The notes: generated from the letters alone by a model not told the origin. A stretch of DNA of 64,000 nt from Candidatus Planktophila dulcis (GCF_002288225.1 NZ_CP016777.1:62001-126000), one strand, 5' to 3'; numbered from the stretch's first letter, positions 7,872 through 15,898 are shown. Numbers and translations: made by a program.

Positions 7872-9230
7872 ATGAGCACTCAGATTAATCGCCAGCATCT
7901 TAAATCACTTCGCGCGAAGGAAGAACAGCGCTTTCTTGATACCCATAAGAAGTCAGCTGCAGCCTTTGAAGATTCGAAGAAGGTCATGCACGAGGGTGTG
8001 CCAATGTCTTGGATGGCTAAGTGGCCAGGTGCTCACCCTGTCTTTGTGAAAGAAGCCAAAGGTGCGCGCTTTACCGATGTTGATGGCCATACCTATGTTG
8101 ATTTTTGTTTAGGTGACACAGGGTCAATGACAGGTCACTCACCGGATGCAACTGTGGCTGCAATTCGCGAGCAGGTTGGTAAAGGCATTACTGCGATGTT
8201 GCCTACTGGGGATGCTGCGATTGTCTCTGGTTTATTGAAGGAACGTTTTGGTCTGCCTTTGTGGCAATTTACGGTCTCAGCTACCGATGCAAACCGCCAC
8301 GTTATTCGTTACTCCCGCATGATCACAGGACGCAGCAAGATTGTTGTCATCGATCGTTGTTATCACGGCTCTGTCGATGAAACCTTTGCAACTTTGGATG
8401 ATGCAGGTTTTACGGTCAAGCGCGAAGGAAATATTGGAGCACCTGTTGATTTAGCTGAGACAACTCGCGTTGTTGAATTTAATGATTTAGCTGCAATGGA
8501 GAAGGCTCTTGCACACGGTGATGTTGCAGCAATCTTGATGGAACCTGCCATGACAAATATTGGAATTGTTCTGCCGCAAGATGGTTATTTAGTTGGTGTG
8601 CAGGCTCTAGCAAAGAAGTACGGCACGTATTTGATTATCGATGAGACCCACACAATCTCTGTGGGTCCTGGTGGAATGACAAAGGCGCTTGGTTTGAAGC
8701 CTGACTTCCTTACTATCGGTAAGGCACTTGCTGCAGGTATCCCAACAGGAACTTTTGGAATGACTCAAGAGATTGCGGATGCAATCAAGAAGATGGTTGA
8801 ACTGGAAATTATCGACCTTGGTGGAATTGGTGGAACTCTTGCAGGAAATGCTCTGTCACTTGCTGCGATGAAGGCGACGCTGACTCAAGTACTAACAGAG
8901 GCAAACTTTGAGCGCATGATTGCTCTGGGTAACCGCTGGTGCGATGGCATTGATGCTGCAATTAAGGAGTTTGATCTTGATTGGCACTGCAACCGTCTAG
9001 GTGCACGCGGTGAGTACATCTTTAAAGGCAAGCAGCCTGTGACGGGTAAAGAAGCGGCTGATTCAGGTGACTTCGAACTTGAGCAGTACATTCACTTGCG
9101 TCTACTTAATGATGGTTACTTGATTACGCCGTTCCACAACATGGCTCTGATGTGTCCTGATACAACTCAAGGCGATGTTGATGGCCACACAGCAGCATTT
9201 AGGACAATGTGCGCGGAGCTTGTCTACTAA
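7872..9230 (+). CDS. Class III aminotransferase (glutamate-1-semialdehyde-aminomutase-like)
   Basis: The 452-residue PLP enzyme belongs to fold type I, class III. GDTGSMTGHSP matches the GSAM substrate loop. LIIDETHTISVGPGG carries the PLP-binding Asp, and LTIGKALAAGIPTGTFG carries the Schiff-base lysine. The family moves amino groups between an amine and a keto acid. Several positions differ from true HemL (DETHT in place of DEVMTGFR), so I prefer a general transaminase over heme synthesis. It follows a sugar kinase and a mutarotase but has its own apparent promoter. The substrate is unknown. Confidence 0.8.
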   Translation: MSTQINRQHLKSLRAKEEQRFLDTHKKSAAAFEDSKKVMHEGVPMSWMAKWPGAHPVFVKEAKGARFTDVDGHTYVDFCLGDTGSMTGHSPDATVAAIREQVGKGITAMLPTGDAAIVSGLLKERFGLPLWQFTVSATDANRHVIRYSRMITGRSKIVVIDRCYHGSVDETFATLDDAGFTVKREGNIGAPVDLAETTRVVEFNDLAAMEKALAHGDVAAILMEPAMTNIGIVLPQDGYLVGVQALAKKYGTYLIIDETHTISVGPGGMTKALGLKPDFLTIGKALAAGIPTGTFGMTQEIADAIKKMVELEIIDLGGIGGTLAGNALSLAAMKATLTQVLTEANFERMIALGNRWCDGIDAAIKEFDLDWHCNRLGARGEYIFKGKQPVTGKEAADSGDFELEQYIHLRLLNDGYLITPFHNMALMCPDTTQGDVDGHTAAFRTMCAELVY

Positions 9231-9283
9231 TTCTCATTCGGCTGTAGTATTTAATCAATCGACTCAAAACAGAAAGTTGAAAT

Positions 9284-10225
9284 GTGAATAATTCGCGATC
9301 CAAGTTAGCTGACAAACCCAGACTTTTTCTACTGGTTTCGAGTACTTGGAGATTTGTAAGATATTTTTTAATTGTTATTCGCCTGAAGGGTGCACGAAGT
9401 GTTGGTGTCGATGAATTTGAAAATGGATTACTAGTTCTGAATCGAACCACTTCTTTGGGTGAAAGGGGTGAACTAGTCACTACCCCTCGGGATGAAACCA
9501 TTTACAGGTTTGTTGTTGAACATGGTGAGTGGGAGCCCGACGAATCTCGCTACCTCTCGAACCGACTAATCGCGGCCGAAGATGCAGGAGAGAATGGGCT
9601 GAAGATTGCACTTGTTGATATAGGTGCGAATTCTGGCCTTGTAACGAGGCAGGTACTAAACCTTTCAGGGAGCGCCTGTGAAGTAATTTTGGTTGAACCC
9701 ATCCCGAATCATGTTCTTGCTATCCAAGCAAATTTGAAGAAGTGGGGTGACAGGGACCAGGTGCGAATTGTGGAGGCTGCGCTGGGTGAAATAAATGGCC
9801 AAAGCGAGATAAGTATCGAGAAGTCAAATAGAGGTAATTCTTCGCTTCTTTCAAGTGCAATGCCAGCAGCTGGAACTTTGAAGTTGTCCGTAGAAATTTT
9901 GGCAGTAGAGGATTTCTTTAAAAATTTCTTATCAAACCTTGACCGCTACATAGTTAAGTCAGATACACAAGGATATGATTCAAGAATTCTTTCTCTCCTA
10001 CCCATTGAATTTTGGAATAAATGCCAAGGTGCGGTCATCGAAGTCTGGGCGCTTCCTGAAATAGAAGTTCTCCCGGTGCAGCTGTTGTTAACAAAGTGGC
10101 AGAGTTATTGGGATTTTAATTGGGCGGCAGATGGCTCATCTCCAACAAATCTTGAAGAAATCGGATCTTTCTGGTTAAGCAAGTCAGGAAAATCTAAAAA
10201 CTTATTCATTAACTGTGCTAGATAG
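9284..10225 (+). CDS. FkbM-family SAM-dependent methyltransferase
   Basis: The 313-residue protein has the class I methyltransferase motif VDIGANSGLVTRQVL (near residue 105), the acidic end of strand 2 (VILVEPIPNH) and the FkbM-type IVKSDTQGYDSRIL segment. FkbM enzymes usually O-methylate sugars or other secondary metabolites. The start is a GTG; the ATG two bases earlier runs straight into a stop. Codon use is AT-richer than in the flanking genes (about 38-42 percent GC in sampled lines), as often seen in glycan-modification genes acquired by transfer. It stands alone between a transaminase and the convergent mshD-like gene. Confidence 0.78.
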   Translation: MNNSRSKLADKPRLFLLVSSTWRFVRYFLIVIRLKGARSVGVDEFENGLLVLNRTTSLGERGELVTTPRDETIYRFVVEHGEWEPDESRYLSNRLIAAEDAGENGLKIALVDIGANSGLVTRQVLNLSGSACEVILVEPIPNHVLAIQANLKKWGDRDQVRIVEAALGEINGQSEISIEKSNRGNSSLLSSAMPAAGTLKLSVEILAVEDFFKNFLSNLDRYIVKSDTQGYDSRILSLLPIEFWNKCQGAVIEVWALPEIEVLPVQLLLTKWQSYWDFNWAADGSSPTNLEEIGSFWLSKSGKSKNLFINCAR

Positions 10226-10231
10226 TTGTGT

Positions 10232-10705
10232 TTAATTGAATCCAAGGCTTTGATATAAGCCTTTCCCAGCTTCGTTATCGTCATCGACATACAACATGGC
10301 CTGTTTGATGCCCTTTTCCTTTAGGTAGATTAGACCCCCTGTGCAGACCGCTTTGCCAATACCTTTGCCTGATTCGCTTGGGTCAACGCCGATGACATAT
10401 AGCTCACCGATTGGGTCCTGGTTAACAAATTCATGGTGAATCTTGGTCCAGCAGAAACCTGCAATCTTGCCGCCCTGAACACAGAGGAAGAATCCCTTTG
10501 GATCAAACCAAGCCTCTTGCATTCTGTTTTCTAGATCTGCCAATGCCCAATTTCCTTGGTCGGGATGTCCTGCAAAGATGAGGTTGTTGAGGTCGAGCCA
10601 GGCTTGGTCGTGAATTTCTGGGTCGAAGGTAATGAATTGATAGTTATGCGGAATGTGCGAAATTGGTGCTTCAAGTGTTCGGTAGAGCTTAAGAATGTGG
10701 CGCAT
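10232..10705 (-). CDS. mshD: Mycothiol synthase-like single-domain GNAT acetyltransferase
   Basis: The 157-residue protein resembles the C-terminal acetyltransferase half of MshD, which acetylates Cys-GlcN-Ins in the last step of mycothiol synthesis. Supporting motifs are FAGHPDQGNW, EAWFDPKGFFLC, GFCWTKIHHE, IGELYVIGVDPSESGKGIGKAV (acetyl-CoA loop) and ALYVDDDN-type LYVDDDNEAGKGLYQSLGF. Canonical MshD is about 300 residues with two GNAT domains; the N-terminal one is missing here. The start lies two bases after the glnR stop, and glnR-mshD adjacency is conserved in actinobacteria (Rv0818-Rv0819 in M. tuberculosis). The short form may be active or only related to MshD. Confidence 0.72.
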   Translation of the reverse strand: MRHILKLYRTLEAPISHIPHNYQFITFDPEIHDQAWLDLNNLIFAGHPDQGNWALADLENRMQEAWFDPKGFFLCVQGGKIAGFCWTKIHHEFVNQDPIGELYVIGVDPSESGKGIGKAVCTGGLIYLKEKGIKQAMLYVDDDNEAGKGLYQSLGFN

Positions 10706-10707
10706 GG

Positions 10708-11421
10708 TTAAACGAGTTCAGAAATAGAAGTTTCCTTGCCACCGTTTTGTACGGTGAAGCGGTATCCGACATTGCGGACAGTGCCGATGATTGATTCAAA
10801 TTCAGGGCCGAGCTTTGAGCGAAGGCGACGGATGTGAACGTCTACTGTGCGAGTGCCACCGAAGTAGTCATAGCCCCAGATTTCTTGAAGAAGCTGCGCG
10901 CGAGTAAATACGCGACCTGGGTGTTGTGCGAGGTACTTCAGTAATTCGAATTCTTTAAATGTTAAATCAAGGGAAGTGCCCTTGATCTTGGCCGTGTAAG
11001 TATTTTCATCGATGACGACATCACCTTGACGGATTTCAGATGATGTGGGATCAAGGGACTCAAGTTGTGCGGCATGTGCCCCAACTGCGATGCGGATACG
11101 AGCATCTACTTCAGCTGGTCCCGCCGTATCGAGGATGACATCGTCAACGCCCCAGTCTGCAGTAAATGCTGAGAGGCCTCCTTCGGTTGTGATTGCAATA
11201 ATGGGTGCACCGACTCCAGTAGTTGAGAGAAGTCGTGTGAGTGATTTTGCTGTGGGGAAGTCGCGACGAGCATCGACGAAGACAACATCCATAAGTGGTG
11301 TGTCGACGAGAACAGATGCTTCAAGTGGCATGACTTTGCAAGTGTGTTGCAAGAGGGCGAGAGCAGGAAGAACTTCTGCGCTTGCTCCTTGCGAATTAGT
11401 CAGTAGCAACACCTTGGCCAT
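10708..11421 (-). CDS. glnR: GlnR-type orphan response regulator (nitrogen regulator)
   Basis: The 237-residue protein has an N-terminal receiver-like domain (residues 1-110) and a C-terminal OmpR-type winged helix (residues 140-230: [53 protein letters not shown] split over several blocks). The receiver lacks the usual N-terminal acidic pair (it begins LLLTNSQGA) but keeps the VFVDARRD strand, as in actinobacterial GlnR, a phosphorylation-independent activator of nitrogen genes. I start it at 11421 (MAKVLLLTN); a 12-residue upstream extension is not GlnR-like. A TATTCT box six bases before that ATG supports this start and a leaderless mRNA. It is divergent from thiX with start codons 18 bases apart. 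Confidence 0.9.
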   Translation of the reverse strand: MAKVLLLTNSQGASAEVLPALALLQHTCKVMPLEASVLVDTPLMDVVFVDARRDFPTAKSLTRLLSTTGVGAPIIAITTEGGLSAFTADWGVDDVILDTAGPAEVDARIRIAVGAHAAQLESLDPTSSEIRQGDVVIDENTYTAKIKGTSLDLTFKEFELLKYLAQHPGRVFTRAQLLQEIWGYDYFGGTRTVDVHIRRLRSKLGPEFESIIGTVRNVGYRFTVQNGGKETSISELV

Positions 11422-11433
11422 TGTGTGAGAATA
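11422..11433 (-). promoter_or_regulatory. Leaderless -10 box of glnR, overlapping the thiX promoter
   Basis: Minus-strand TATTCT (11428-11433), six-base spacer CACACA, then ATG. On the plus strand the block 11427-11432 (GAGAAT, preceded by TGT) stands six bases before the thiX GTG at 11439, so one AT-rich block may serve both genes. Confidence 0.65.
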
Positions 11434-11438
11434 CTCTT

Positions 11439-11852
11439 GTGAAAACCTATCTTCCACTCGTCATTGTGCTGGCTCTTGCTTCAGCATATGGATTCTGGTG
11501 GAAGCGTAAACAAGGCGCTATCCGCTCCAATAAAGCTATTCCAGGCCATCGATTGACTCCTGCGGTACTGGGTGAGGCCCTGGGATCACGAGCGACCATG
11601 GTGCAGTTCTCATCAGCTTTCTGCACTCCGTGCAGAGCAACCCATGCACTGCTCTCTCAGATGGTCATTTCTATGGCTGATGTGAAGCACATTCATATCG
11701 ATGCTGAGTCTCATCTTGAGTTGGTGCGAGAGCTCGATATCCGATCAACGCCAACAACCTTGTTTATCAATAAGGATGGGGTTGAGGTAGGCCGCGCTGC
11801 AGGAACACCTAAGCGTGAGCAGGTTCTGGCTGCGTTAGCAAGAATTGGATAA
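11439..11852 (+). CDS. thiX: Membrane-anchored thioredoxin-like protein (ThiX type)
   Basis: The 137-residue protein has an N-terminal membrane anchor (residues 3-20, [17 protein letters not shown]) and a thioredoxin fold with [18 protein letters not shown] (redox CxxC, CTPC) and the cis-Pro loop [10 protein letters not shown] take the GTG at 11439 as start; an upstream TTG at 11421 lies on the glnR start codon. The gene faces away from glnR and begins the actinobacterial order thioredoxin, DUF4395, sulfurtransferase, DUF1416 (Rv0816c-Rv0814c region in M. tuberculosis). Here an inserted methyltransferase separates it from the rest. A role in thiol or sulfur handling is inferred from context. 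Confidence 0.82.
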   Translation: MKTYLPLVIVLALASAYGFWWKRKQGAIRSNKAIPGHRLTPAVLGEALGSRATMVQFSSAFCTPCRATHALLSQMVISMADVKHIHIDAESHLELVRELDIRSTPTTLFINKDGVEVGRAAGTPKREQVLAALARIG

Positions 11853-11855
11853 ACG

Positions 11856-12575
11856 TTAATTAGGAATTTTCTTTTGCAGAATACATATGAGCATTCCGGT
11901 TGCAATTGGTTCTAGGATTATCTTAATTTCACAATCAACGAATAATTCCTGAAGCTGTGCTCTTGTTTGTATTCGTTCACTACCTTTCAGTATTCCTGGA
12001 ACGCCATTCAACATCTGAATTTCTGAGACTTTTTCCACAGATATTGCAATTAGCCCCCCGGCGCTGGTAACTCTCATCATTTCCTTTGCTGCTTGTTTTG
12101 GATTAGCAGAATACGAAAGAGTCCATGAACAAAGCAAGTATGAAAATTCATTATCCGGGAAATTCATCTCATGCATATCACCGATATCGACCAGAGGTGA
12201 GTAAGAGAATGTGTCAAGAGTAGAAATAGACTTTAAGTCAAACCCTAGACTTCGAGCAATATAGATCTCATTTTCATATCGAGGGCCAAGAATAAGAAGT
12301 CTCTTGTTTAGTTCGGTTGGAATGCACATCATCGCGAATATTGGGTTATAAATTCGGGCGAGAGGTGTAAACTTACCGAATTGCTCTCGGGAGTATGAGA
12401 CACCCAAAGTCGTATTCCTATTGACATCAAAATTTAATTTTCGTAGAATTTTGATGTAATAAAACCAGCGAAGAAAAGCAATTTGGTTCCCATAAGCCCA
12501 AAAAAACCCCGACCTTGTTCTTCTAAGAATCAGACTTGGTCTAAAGGTGTTCAGAAAATACAACAATGTTTCCAT
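11856..12575 (-). CDS. SAM-dependent methyltransferase (type 11-like), low GC, inserted
   Basis: The 239-residue protein has an N-terminal basic region, then a methyltransferase core: RLLILGPRYENEIYIARSLG in place of the usual glycine motif, DMHEMNFPDNEFSYLLCSWTLSYSANPKQAAKEMMRV (motifs II-III) and a final SAGGLIAISVEKV strand. The SAM-binding glycine loop is degenerate, so activity is not assured. One sampled 60-base line holds only 16 G/C, clearly below the neighbours. It sits on the opposite strand inside a conserved sulfur gene order, which suggests insertion by transfer. A TAGTTT box six bases before the ATG suggests leaderless expression. The substrate is unknown. Confidence 0.62.
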   Translation of the reverse strand: METLLYFLNTFRPSLILRRTRSGFFWAYGNQIAFLRWFYYIKILRKLNFDVNRNTTLGVSYSREQFGKFTPLARIYNPIFAMMCIPTELNKRLLILGPRYENEIYIARSLGFDLKSISTLDTFSYSPLVDIGDMHEMNFPDNEFSYLLCSWTLSYSANPKQAAKEMMRVTSAGGLIAISVEKVSEIQMLNGVPGILKGSERIQTRAQLQELFVDCEIKIILEPIATGMLICILQKKIPN

Positions 12576-12587
12576 AGGATAAAACTA
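12576..12587 (-). promoter_or_regulatory. Leaderless -10 box of the inserted methyltransferase
   Basis: Minus-strand TAGTTT (12582-12587), six-base spacer TATCCT, then ATG. The 200 bases between this start and 12787 hold no convincing gene. Confidence 0.5.
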
Positions 12588-12774
12588 CTTGTATTTGATC
12601 AGTCTCCCGGGATTTAGCACCTATACACCGACTCCCTTCGCAGTTGCCCAGAATTAGCAGTTGAAACATTTTTTGCAATGATGGCACCTCATGCCTTGGC
12701 CTCCATGCACTCGAGATTGCCACTAATCCAATAGTGCGAATCATTCGCAACTCGCTTATGTCAGGACGGTTCTC

Positions 12775-12786
12775 TACCCTATAGCC
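12775..12786 (+). promoter_or_regulatory. Leaderless -10 box of the DUF4395 gene
   Basis: TACCCT (12775-12780), six-base spacer, ATG at 12787. No Shine-Dalgarno sequence is present. Confidence 0.65.
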
Positions 12787-13233
12787 ATGTCCGAAATTCT
12801 AGAAAAGCCAGAAGTGCAAAAGATTTATATCGATGCACGTGGTCCACGATTTTCTGCAAGCTTCACGGCAATCTTTCTTGCAACAGCCTTAGTAACTCAT
12901 AACGTCTGGGTTCTTGTTGCTCAAGGGCTTGTCTTTCTTATCGGTGCTACTCGCGGTCCTCAGTTCACTCCCTACGGTTTGCTCTTTAAGAACCTCATCA
13001 AGCCTCGCTTGAAGAAGGAGGCTCCAACGGAGGATGTGCGCCCACCTAAGTTTGCGCAATCTGTTGGATTTGGATTCGCACTTGTTGGAACAATCGGCGC
13101 ATTTGCTGGCGCAGATATCGTCTTCACGGTTGCAACCGCATTCGCACTAGCTGCAGCGTTTCTTAACGCTGCCTTTAATTATTGTTTGGGTTGTGAGATG
13201 TATCTGCTGCTCGTCCGTTTTAGATCTAAATAA
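12787..13233 (+). CDS. DUF4395 membrane protein
   Basis: The 148-residue protein has four hydrophobic stretches (around residues 23-40, 42-55, 90-110 and 115-135), a PRFSA motif near residue 20 and NYCLGCEMYLLL near the C-terminus. These match DUF4395, a family found with thioredoxin and rhodanese genes in actinobacteria. The CLGC cysteine pair could take part in thiol exchange at the membrane; that is inference. It is followed 40 bases later by the sulfurtransferase gene with its own ribosome-binding site. Confidence 0.82.
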   Translation: MSEILEKPEVQKIYIDARGPRFSASFTAIFLATALVTHNVWVLVAQGLVFLIGATRGPQFTPYGLLFKNLIKPRLKKEAPTEDVRPPKFAQSVGFGFALVGTIGAFAGADIVFTVATAFALAAAFLNAAFNYCLGCEMYLLLVRFRSK

Positions 13234-13273
13234 TTAAATACACATTTACCAACTAACCTAATAGGAGAAGAAA

Positions 13274-14107
13274 ATGTCACGTGAAACATCGCTGGTTACC
13301 GCTGATTGGGTAGCTCAAAACTTAAATGACCCAAAGGTTGTTATCGTCGAGGTTGACGAAGATACAACCCTCTACGCACAGGGCCATATTGAAAATGCCA
13401 TTACCTTCCACTGGCGCGAAGATCTACAAGATGGCTTGATCCGCGACCTCATCTCAAAGGAGAAGTTTGAAGCTCTTCTTTCAAAGAGTGGAATCTCAAA
13501 TGATTCAACAGTGATCCTCTATGGAGGTAATAACAACTGGTTTGCTACCTATGCGTTCTGGTACTTCAAGGTCTATGGCCATGCAGATGTTCGCCTTCTT
13601 GATGGTGGTCGTAAGCGCTGGGAGCTCGATGCTCGCCCATTCGTAAGCGAAGTTCCTTCTCGCACACTTACTCACTACGTTGCAAAGGAGCGCGATAACT
13701 CAATCCGCGCATACCGCGATGAAGTGATTGCAGCTATTGGCACAAAGAACATCGTTGATGTGCGCTCACCTGCAGAGTTCTCAGGAGAGCTTGCAGCTCC
13801 TGCTCACCTTCCACAAGAAGGTGGACAGATCAAGGGACATATTCCAACAGCGAAGAACATCCCTTGGTCAAAGGCTGCAAATGAAGATGGGACGTTTAAA
13901 TCAGATGCTGAACTTAAGGAGATCTACCAGAGCGCTGGTGTTGATCTAGCTAAGGACACTATTGCTTACTGCCGTATTGGTGAGCGCTCAGCGTTCTCTT
14001 GGTTTGTGCTTCACGAACTACTAGGTGTTAACAATGTAAAGAACTACGACGGATCATGGACTGAATACGGTTCACTCGTCGGAGTTCCTGTTGCAGTTGG
14101 CGCATAA
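13274..14107 (+). CDS. Thiosulfate sulfurtransferase (two-domain rhodanese, CysA2/SseA type)
   Basis: The 277-residue cytosolic enzyme transfers a sulfane sulfur from thiosulfate to a thiol or cyanide acceptor. It has two rhodanese domains: the N-terminal one (residues 8-125, ending LDGGRKRWE) is non-catalytic; the C-terminal one (150-275) carries the active-site Cys in YCRIGERSAF. GGAG-like purines (AGGAGAAG) precede the ATG. It lies between DUF4395 and DUF1416 genes, the usual actinobacterial neighbourhood. A close paralogue with a signal peptide sits at 43261. Confidence 0.92.
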   Translation: MSRETSLVTADWVAQNLNDPKVVIVEVDEDTTLYAQGHIENAITFHWREDLQDGLIRDLISKEKFEALLSKSGISNDSTVILYGGNNNWFATYAFWYFKVYGHADVRLLDGGRKRWELDARPFVSEVPSRTLTHYVAKERDNSIRAYRDEVIAAIGTKNIVDVRSPAEFSGELAAPAHLPQEGGQIKGHIPTAKNIPWSKAANEDGTFKSDAELKEIYQSAGVDLAKDTIAYCRIGERSAFSWFVLHELLGVNNVKNYDGSWTEYGSLVGVPVAVGA

Positions 14108-14113
14108 CTAACT

Positions 14114-14437
14114 ATGCGTACTTGCGGTGCAACACCTGGTGGACCATCTCTTGATGGCATAGATCTATCTCAGCAGACCGTAATTCAGGGACAAATACTT
14201 CGGGACGGGAGTTCTGATTCAGTGCCCAATGGCACTGCGGTTGCTAATGGACATGTGCGATTACTTGATGCATCAGGTGAATTCACCGCAGAGGTTCCGA
14301 CCAATAGTGATGGTCAGTTCTGTTTCTTCGCAGCTCCTGGTTCCTGGACTCTTGTGGTTCAGGCACCGGGTGCTCGCGTAGAGCAGAAGCTCATTGCCGC
14401 TCGTGGTACGCCTACAGATCTTGTTATCCACATTTGA
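14114..14437 (+). CDS. sseC: DUF1416 (SseC-like) protein
   Basis: The 107-residue protein begins with a short Cys-containing segment (MRTCGATPGGPSL) and continues as a small beta-sandwich (residues 25-107) of the carboxypeptidase-regulatory type, matching DUF1416/SseC. It starts six bases after the sulfurtransferase stop and is almost always found behind such genes, so it is thought to assist sulfur transfer. Its biochemical role is not established. Confidence 0.85.
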   Translation: MRTCGATPGGPSLDGIDLSQQTVIQGQILRDGSSDSVPNGTAVANGHVRLLDASGEFTAEVPTNSDGQFCFFAAPGSWTLVVQAPGARVEQKLIAARGTPTDLVIHI

Positions 14438-14447
14438 TTTAAGAAAG

Positions 14448-14459
14448 TAGACTTATCGC
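14448..14459 (+). promoter_or_regulatory. Leaderless -10 box of the Fur-family gene
   Basis: TAGACT (14448-14453), six-base spacer TATCGC, ATG at 14460. Confidence 0.68.
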
Positions 14460-14867
14460 ATGGCTGAAAAACACGAACTCCACGAAAAGGGCTTACGCCT
14501 TACGCCGCAGCGCGAACTTGTTCTCTCTGCTGTTCGTTCCCTAGGACACGCAACACCTGAAGAGGTGGCAGAGAAGGTGCGCCAGACACACCCTGGAATC
14601 AACCTTTCAACTGTCTATCGCAACCTTGAAACACTGGAAAACGTTGGCCTTGTTCAGCACACACACCTAGGCCATGGTGGTGCTACCTATCACGCAGCCG
14701 AAGAGCTAACCCATTTACACCTTGTCTGTGGCACATGCGGATCAGTGGGAGATGCTCCCATCGATGTTGCAGCGAACTTCGTGCAGAACCTTTCTGATGA
14801 CTACGGCTTTAAGACCGATGTCACACACTTTGCCATCTATGGCACCTGTGCTGCCTGCGTTAAATAG
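14460..14867 (+). CDS. Fur-family metal-dependent transcriptional repressor
   Basis: The 135-residue protein has the Fur winged helix (residues 8-80; LRLTPQRELVLSAV, then NLSTVYRNLETLENVGLV as recognition helix) and a C-terminal dimer domain with metal sites: HLHLVCGTCG and YGTCAAC give the two structural-zinc Cys pairs, and HFAIYG the regulatory His. The metal specificity (iron, zinc or manganese) cannot be told from this sequence, although the layout is close to actinobacterial Zur/Fur proteins. It is monocistronic by spacing, with a leaderless promoter, and faces ygfZ. Confidence 0.87.
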   Translation: MAEKHELHEKGLRLTPQRELVLSAVRSLGHATPEEVAEKVRQTHPGINLSTVYRNLETLENVGLVQHTHLGHGGATYHAAEELTHLHLVCGTCGSVGDAPIDVAANFVQNLSDDYGFKTDVTHFAIYGTCAACVK

Positions 14868-14887
14868 CAGTTATTCGATGTCGCTCG

Positions 14888-14900
14888 TAGACTTACGAGC
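14888..14900 (+). promoter_or_regulatory. Leaderless -10 box of ygfZ
   Basis: TAGACT (14888-14893), seven-base spacer, ATG at 14901. The flanking CTCGTAGACTTACGAG is also a near-perfect inverted repeat and could be an operator. Confidence 0.62.
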
Positions 14901-15806
14901 ATGACAGCCGTATTTGTAGAAGATGGCCCCGATAAGGGCGCCATCTGGCATTTCGGTGAACCCAATAAAGAACAACGCGCACTGGCTGAAGGCAAAGCAT
15001 GGGCGGATTTATCTCATCTTTCAGTCATTGCGATATCAGGAGATGATCGCCTGAAGTGGTTACACGATTTAACAACCCAGTACCTCGTTGATTTCGGTGC
15101 TGGCATGTGGCTATCTGCAATGGTCTTGGATCCACAGGGACATGTTGAGTATCAATTCAATGTTGTTGATGATGGAACCACTTCTTATCTTGTGATGGAT
15201 CCACACTTTGTTGAAGGTTTGTCAACGTATTTGAACAAAATGCGATTTATGTTGCGCGTGGAAGTCCGCGATGCCACATCTGAATTTGCAGTCCTGCGCG
15301 CACCGGGAGCAGCCAATGAAATCGGTGGACCTTTTGCGCTGGTTCCCCGCGCAGAACTTGAAGAGATGAAGTCCGCATTTAACTCAACAGCCACACAGGT
15401 TGGCACATGGGCACTGGACGCCGAACGTGTTGCTGCAGGGCGCCCACGACATGGGATTGATACTGACTTTAAGACAATTCCTAATGAGCTCGGTGTGTTA
15501 AATGGCGCAGTCCATATGAATAAAGGGTGTTATAGAGGACAAGAGACAGTGGCAAAGATTTATAACTTAGGTAAGCCACCTCGTCGCCTTGTGATGTTGC
15601 ACCTAGATGGCCATGCAGTTGTGATGCCACCAACGGGTACTCCTGTGATGAATGGTGAGACCCAAGTTGGATTTCTTGGGACTGTGGCTCGCCATCATGA
15701 ATTAGGGCCGATTGCACTTGCAATTGTGAAGCGCAATACGCCAGTTGATGCGCAGTTGATGGTTGAGGGTGTGGCTGCATCACAGCAGATCATCGTGGAG
15801 GCATAA
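14901..15806 (+). CDS. ygfZ: YgfZ/GcvT-like folate-binding protein for Fe-S cluster repair
   Basis: The 301-residue protein is a GcvT-fold relative that binds tetrahydrofolate and helps assemble or repair Fe-S clusters. The diagnostic YgfZ motif KGCYRGQE (near residues 208-215) is intact, including its Cys. The N-terminal part has LSVIAISGDDRLKWLHDLTTQ, typical of the family. GGAGG at the very end of this gene serves as the ribosome-binding site of the 24-residue ORF that follows, suggesting co-transcription. Confidence 0.88.
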   Translation: MTAVFVEDGPDKGAIWHFGEPNKEQRALAEGKAWADLSHLSVIAISGDDRLKWLHDLTTQYLVDFGAGMWLSAMVLDPQGHVEYQFNVVDDGTTSYLVMDPHFVEGLSTYLNKMRFMLRVEVRDATSEFAVLRAPGAANEIGGPFALVPRAELEEMKSAFNSTATQVGTWALDAERVAAGRPRHGIDTDFKTIPNELGVLNGAVHMNKGCYRGQETVAKIYNLGKPPRRLVMLHLDGHAVVMPPTGTPVMNGETQVGFLGTVARHHELGPIALAIVKRNTPVDAQLMVEGVAASQQIIVEA

Positions 15807-15807
15807 G

Positions 15808-15882
15808 GTGAAATTTATTGGCCAATTGTTTGTTGTTTCATTGGCTTGCCTTGCAATCATGTGGGCTGTTCGTAAGCTTTAA
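15808..15882 (+). CDS. 24-residue single-span membrane microprotein
   Basis: A GTG-initiated ORF encodes MKFIGQLFVVSLACLAIMWA followed by VRKL. It has a perfect GGAGG at 15797-15801 with a six-base spacer, inside the end of ygfZ. The product is a basic-capped single hydrophobic helix. Such tiny proteins are usually missed by gene callers. The function is unknown; it may modulate a membrane partner encoded elsewhere. Confidence 0.55.
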   Translation: MKFIGQLFVVSLACLAIMWAVRKL

Positions 15883-15886
15883 CAGT

Positions 15887-15898
15887 TACTCTTACCCC
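15887..15898 (+). promoter_or_regulatory. Leaderless -10 box of the 44-residue membrane protein
   Basis: TACTCT (15887-15892), six-base spacer, ATG at 15899. The box lies five bases after the stop of the 24-residue ORF. Confidence 0.55.

Noticed and set aside
7872-9230. Calling the class III aminotransferase hemL
   Set aside because: The PLP Asp region and the substrate loops differ from glutamate-1-semialdehyde aminomutase, and no heme gene is nearby.
12541-12750. A 69-residue minus-strand ORF upstream of the inserted methyltransferase
   Set aside because: Its end overlaps the methyltransferase start, its composition is not protein-like, and a leaderless promoter for the methyltransferase lies inside it.
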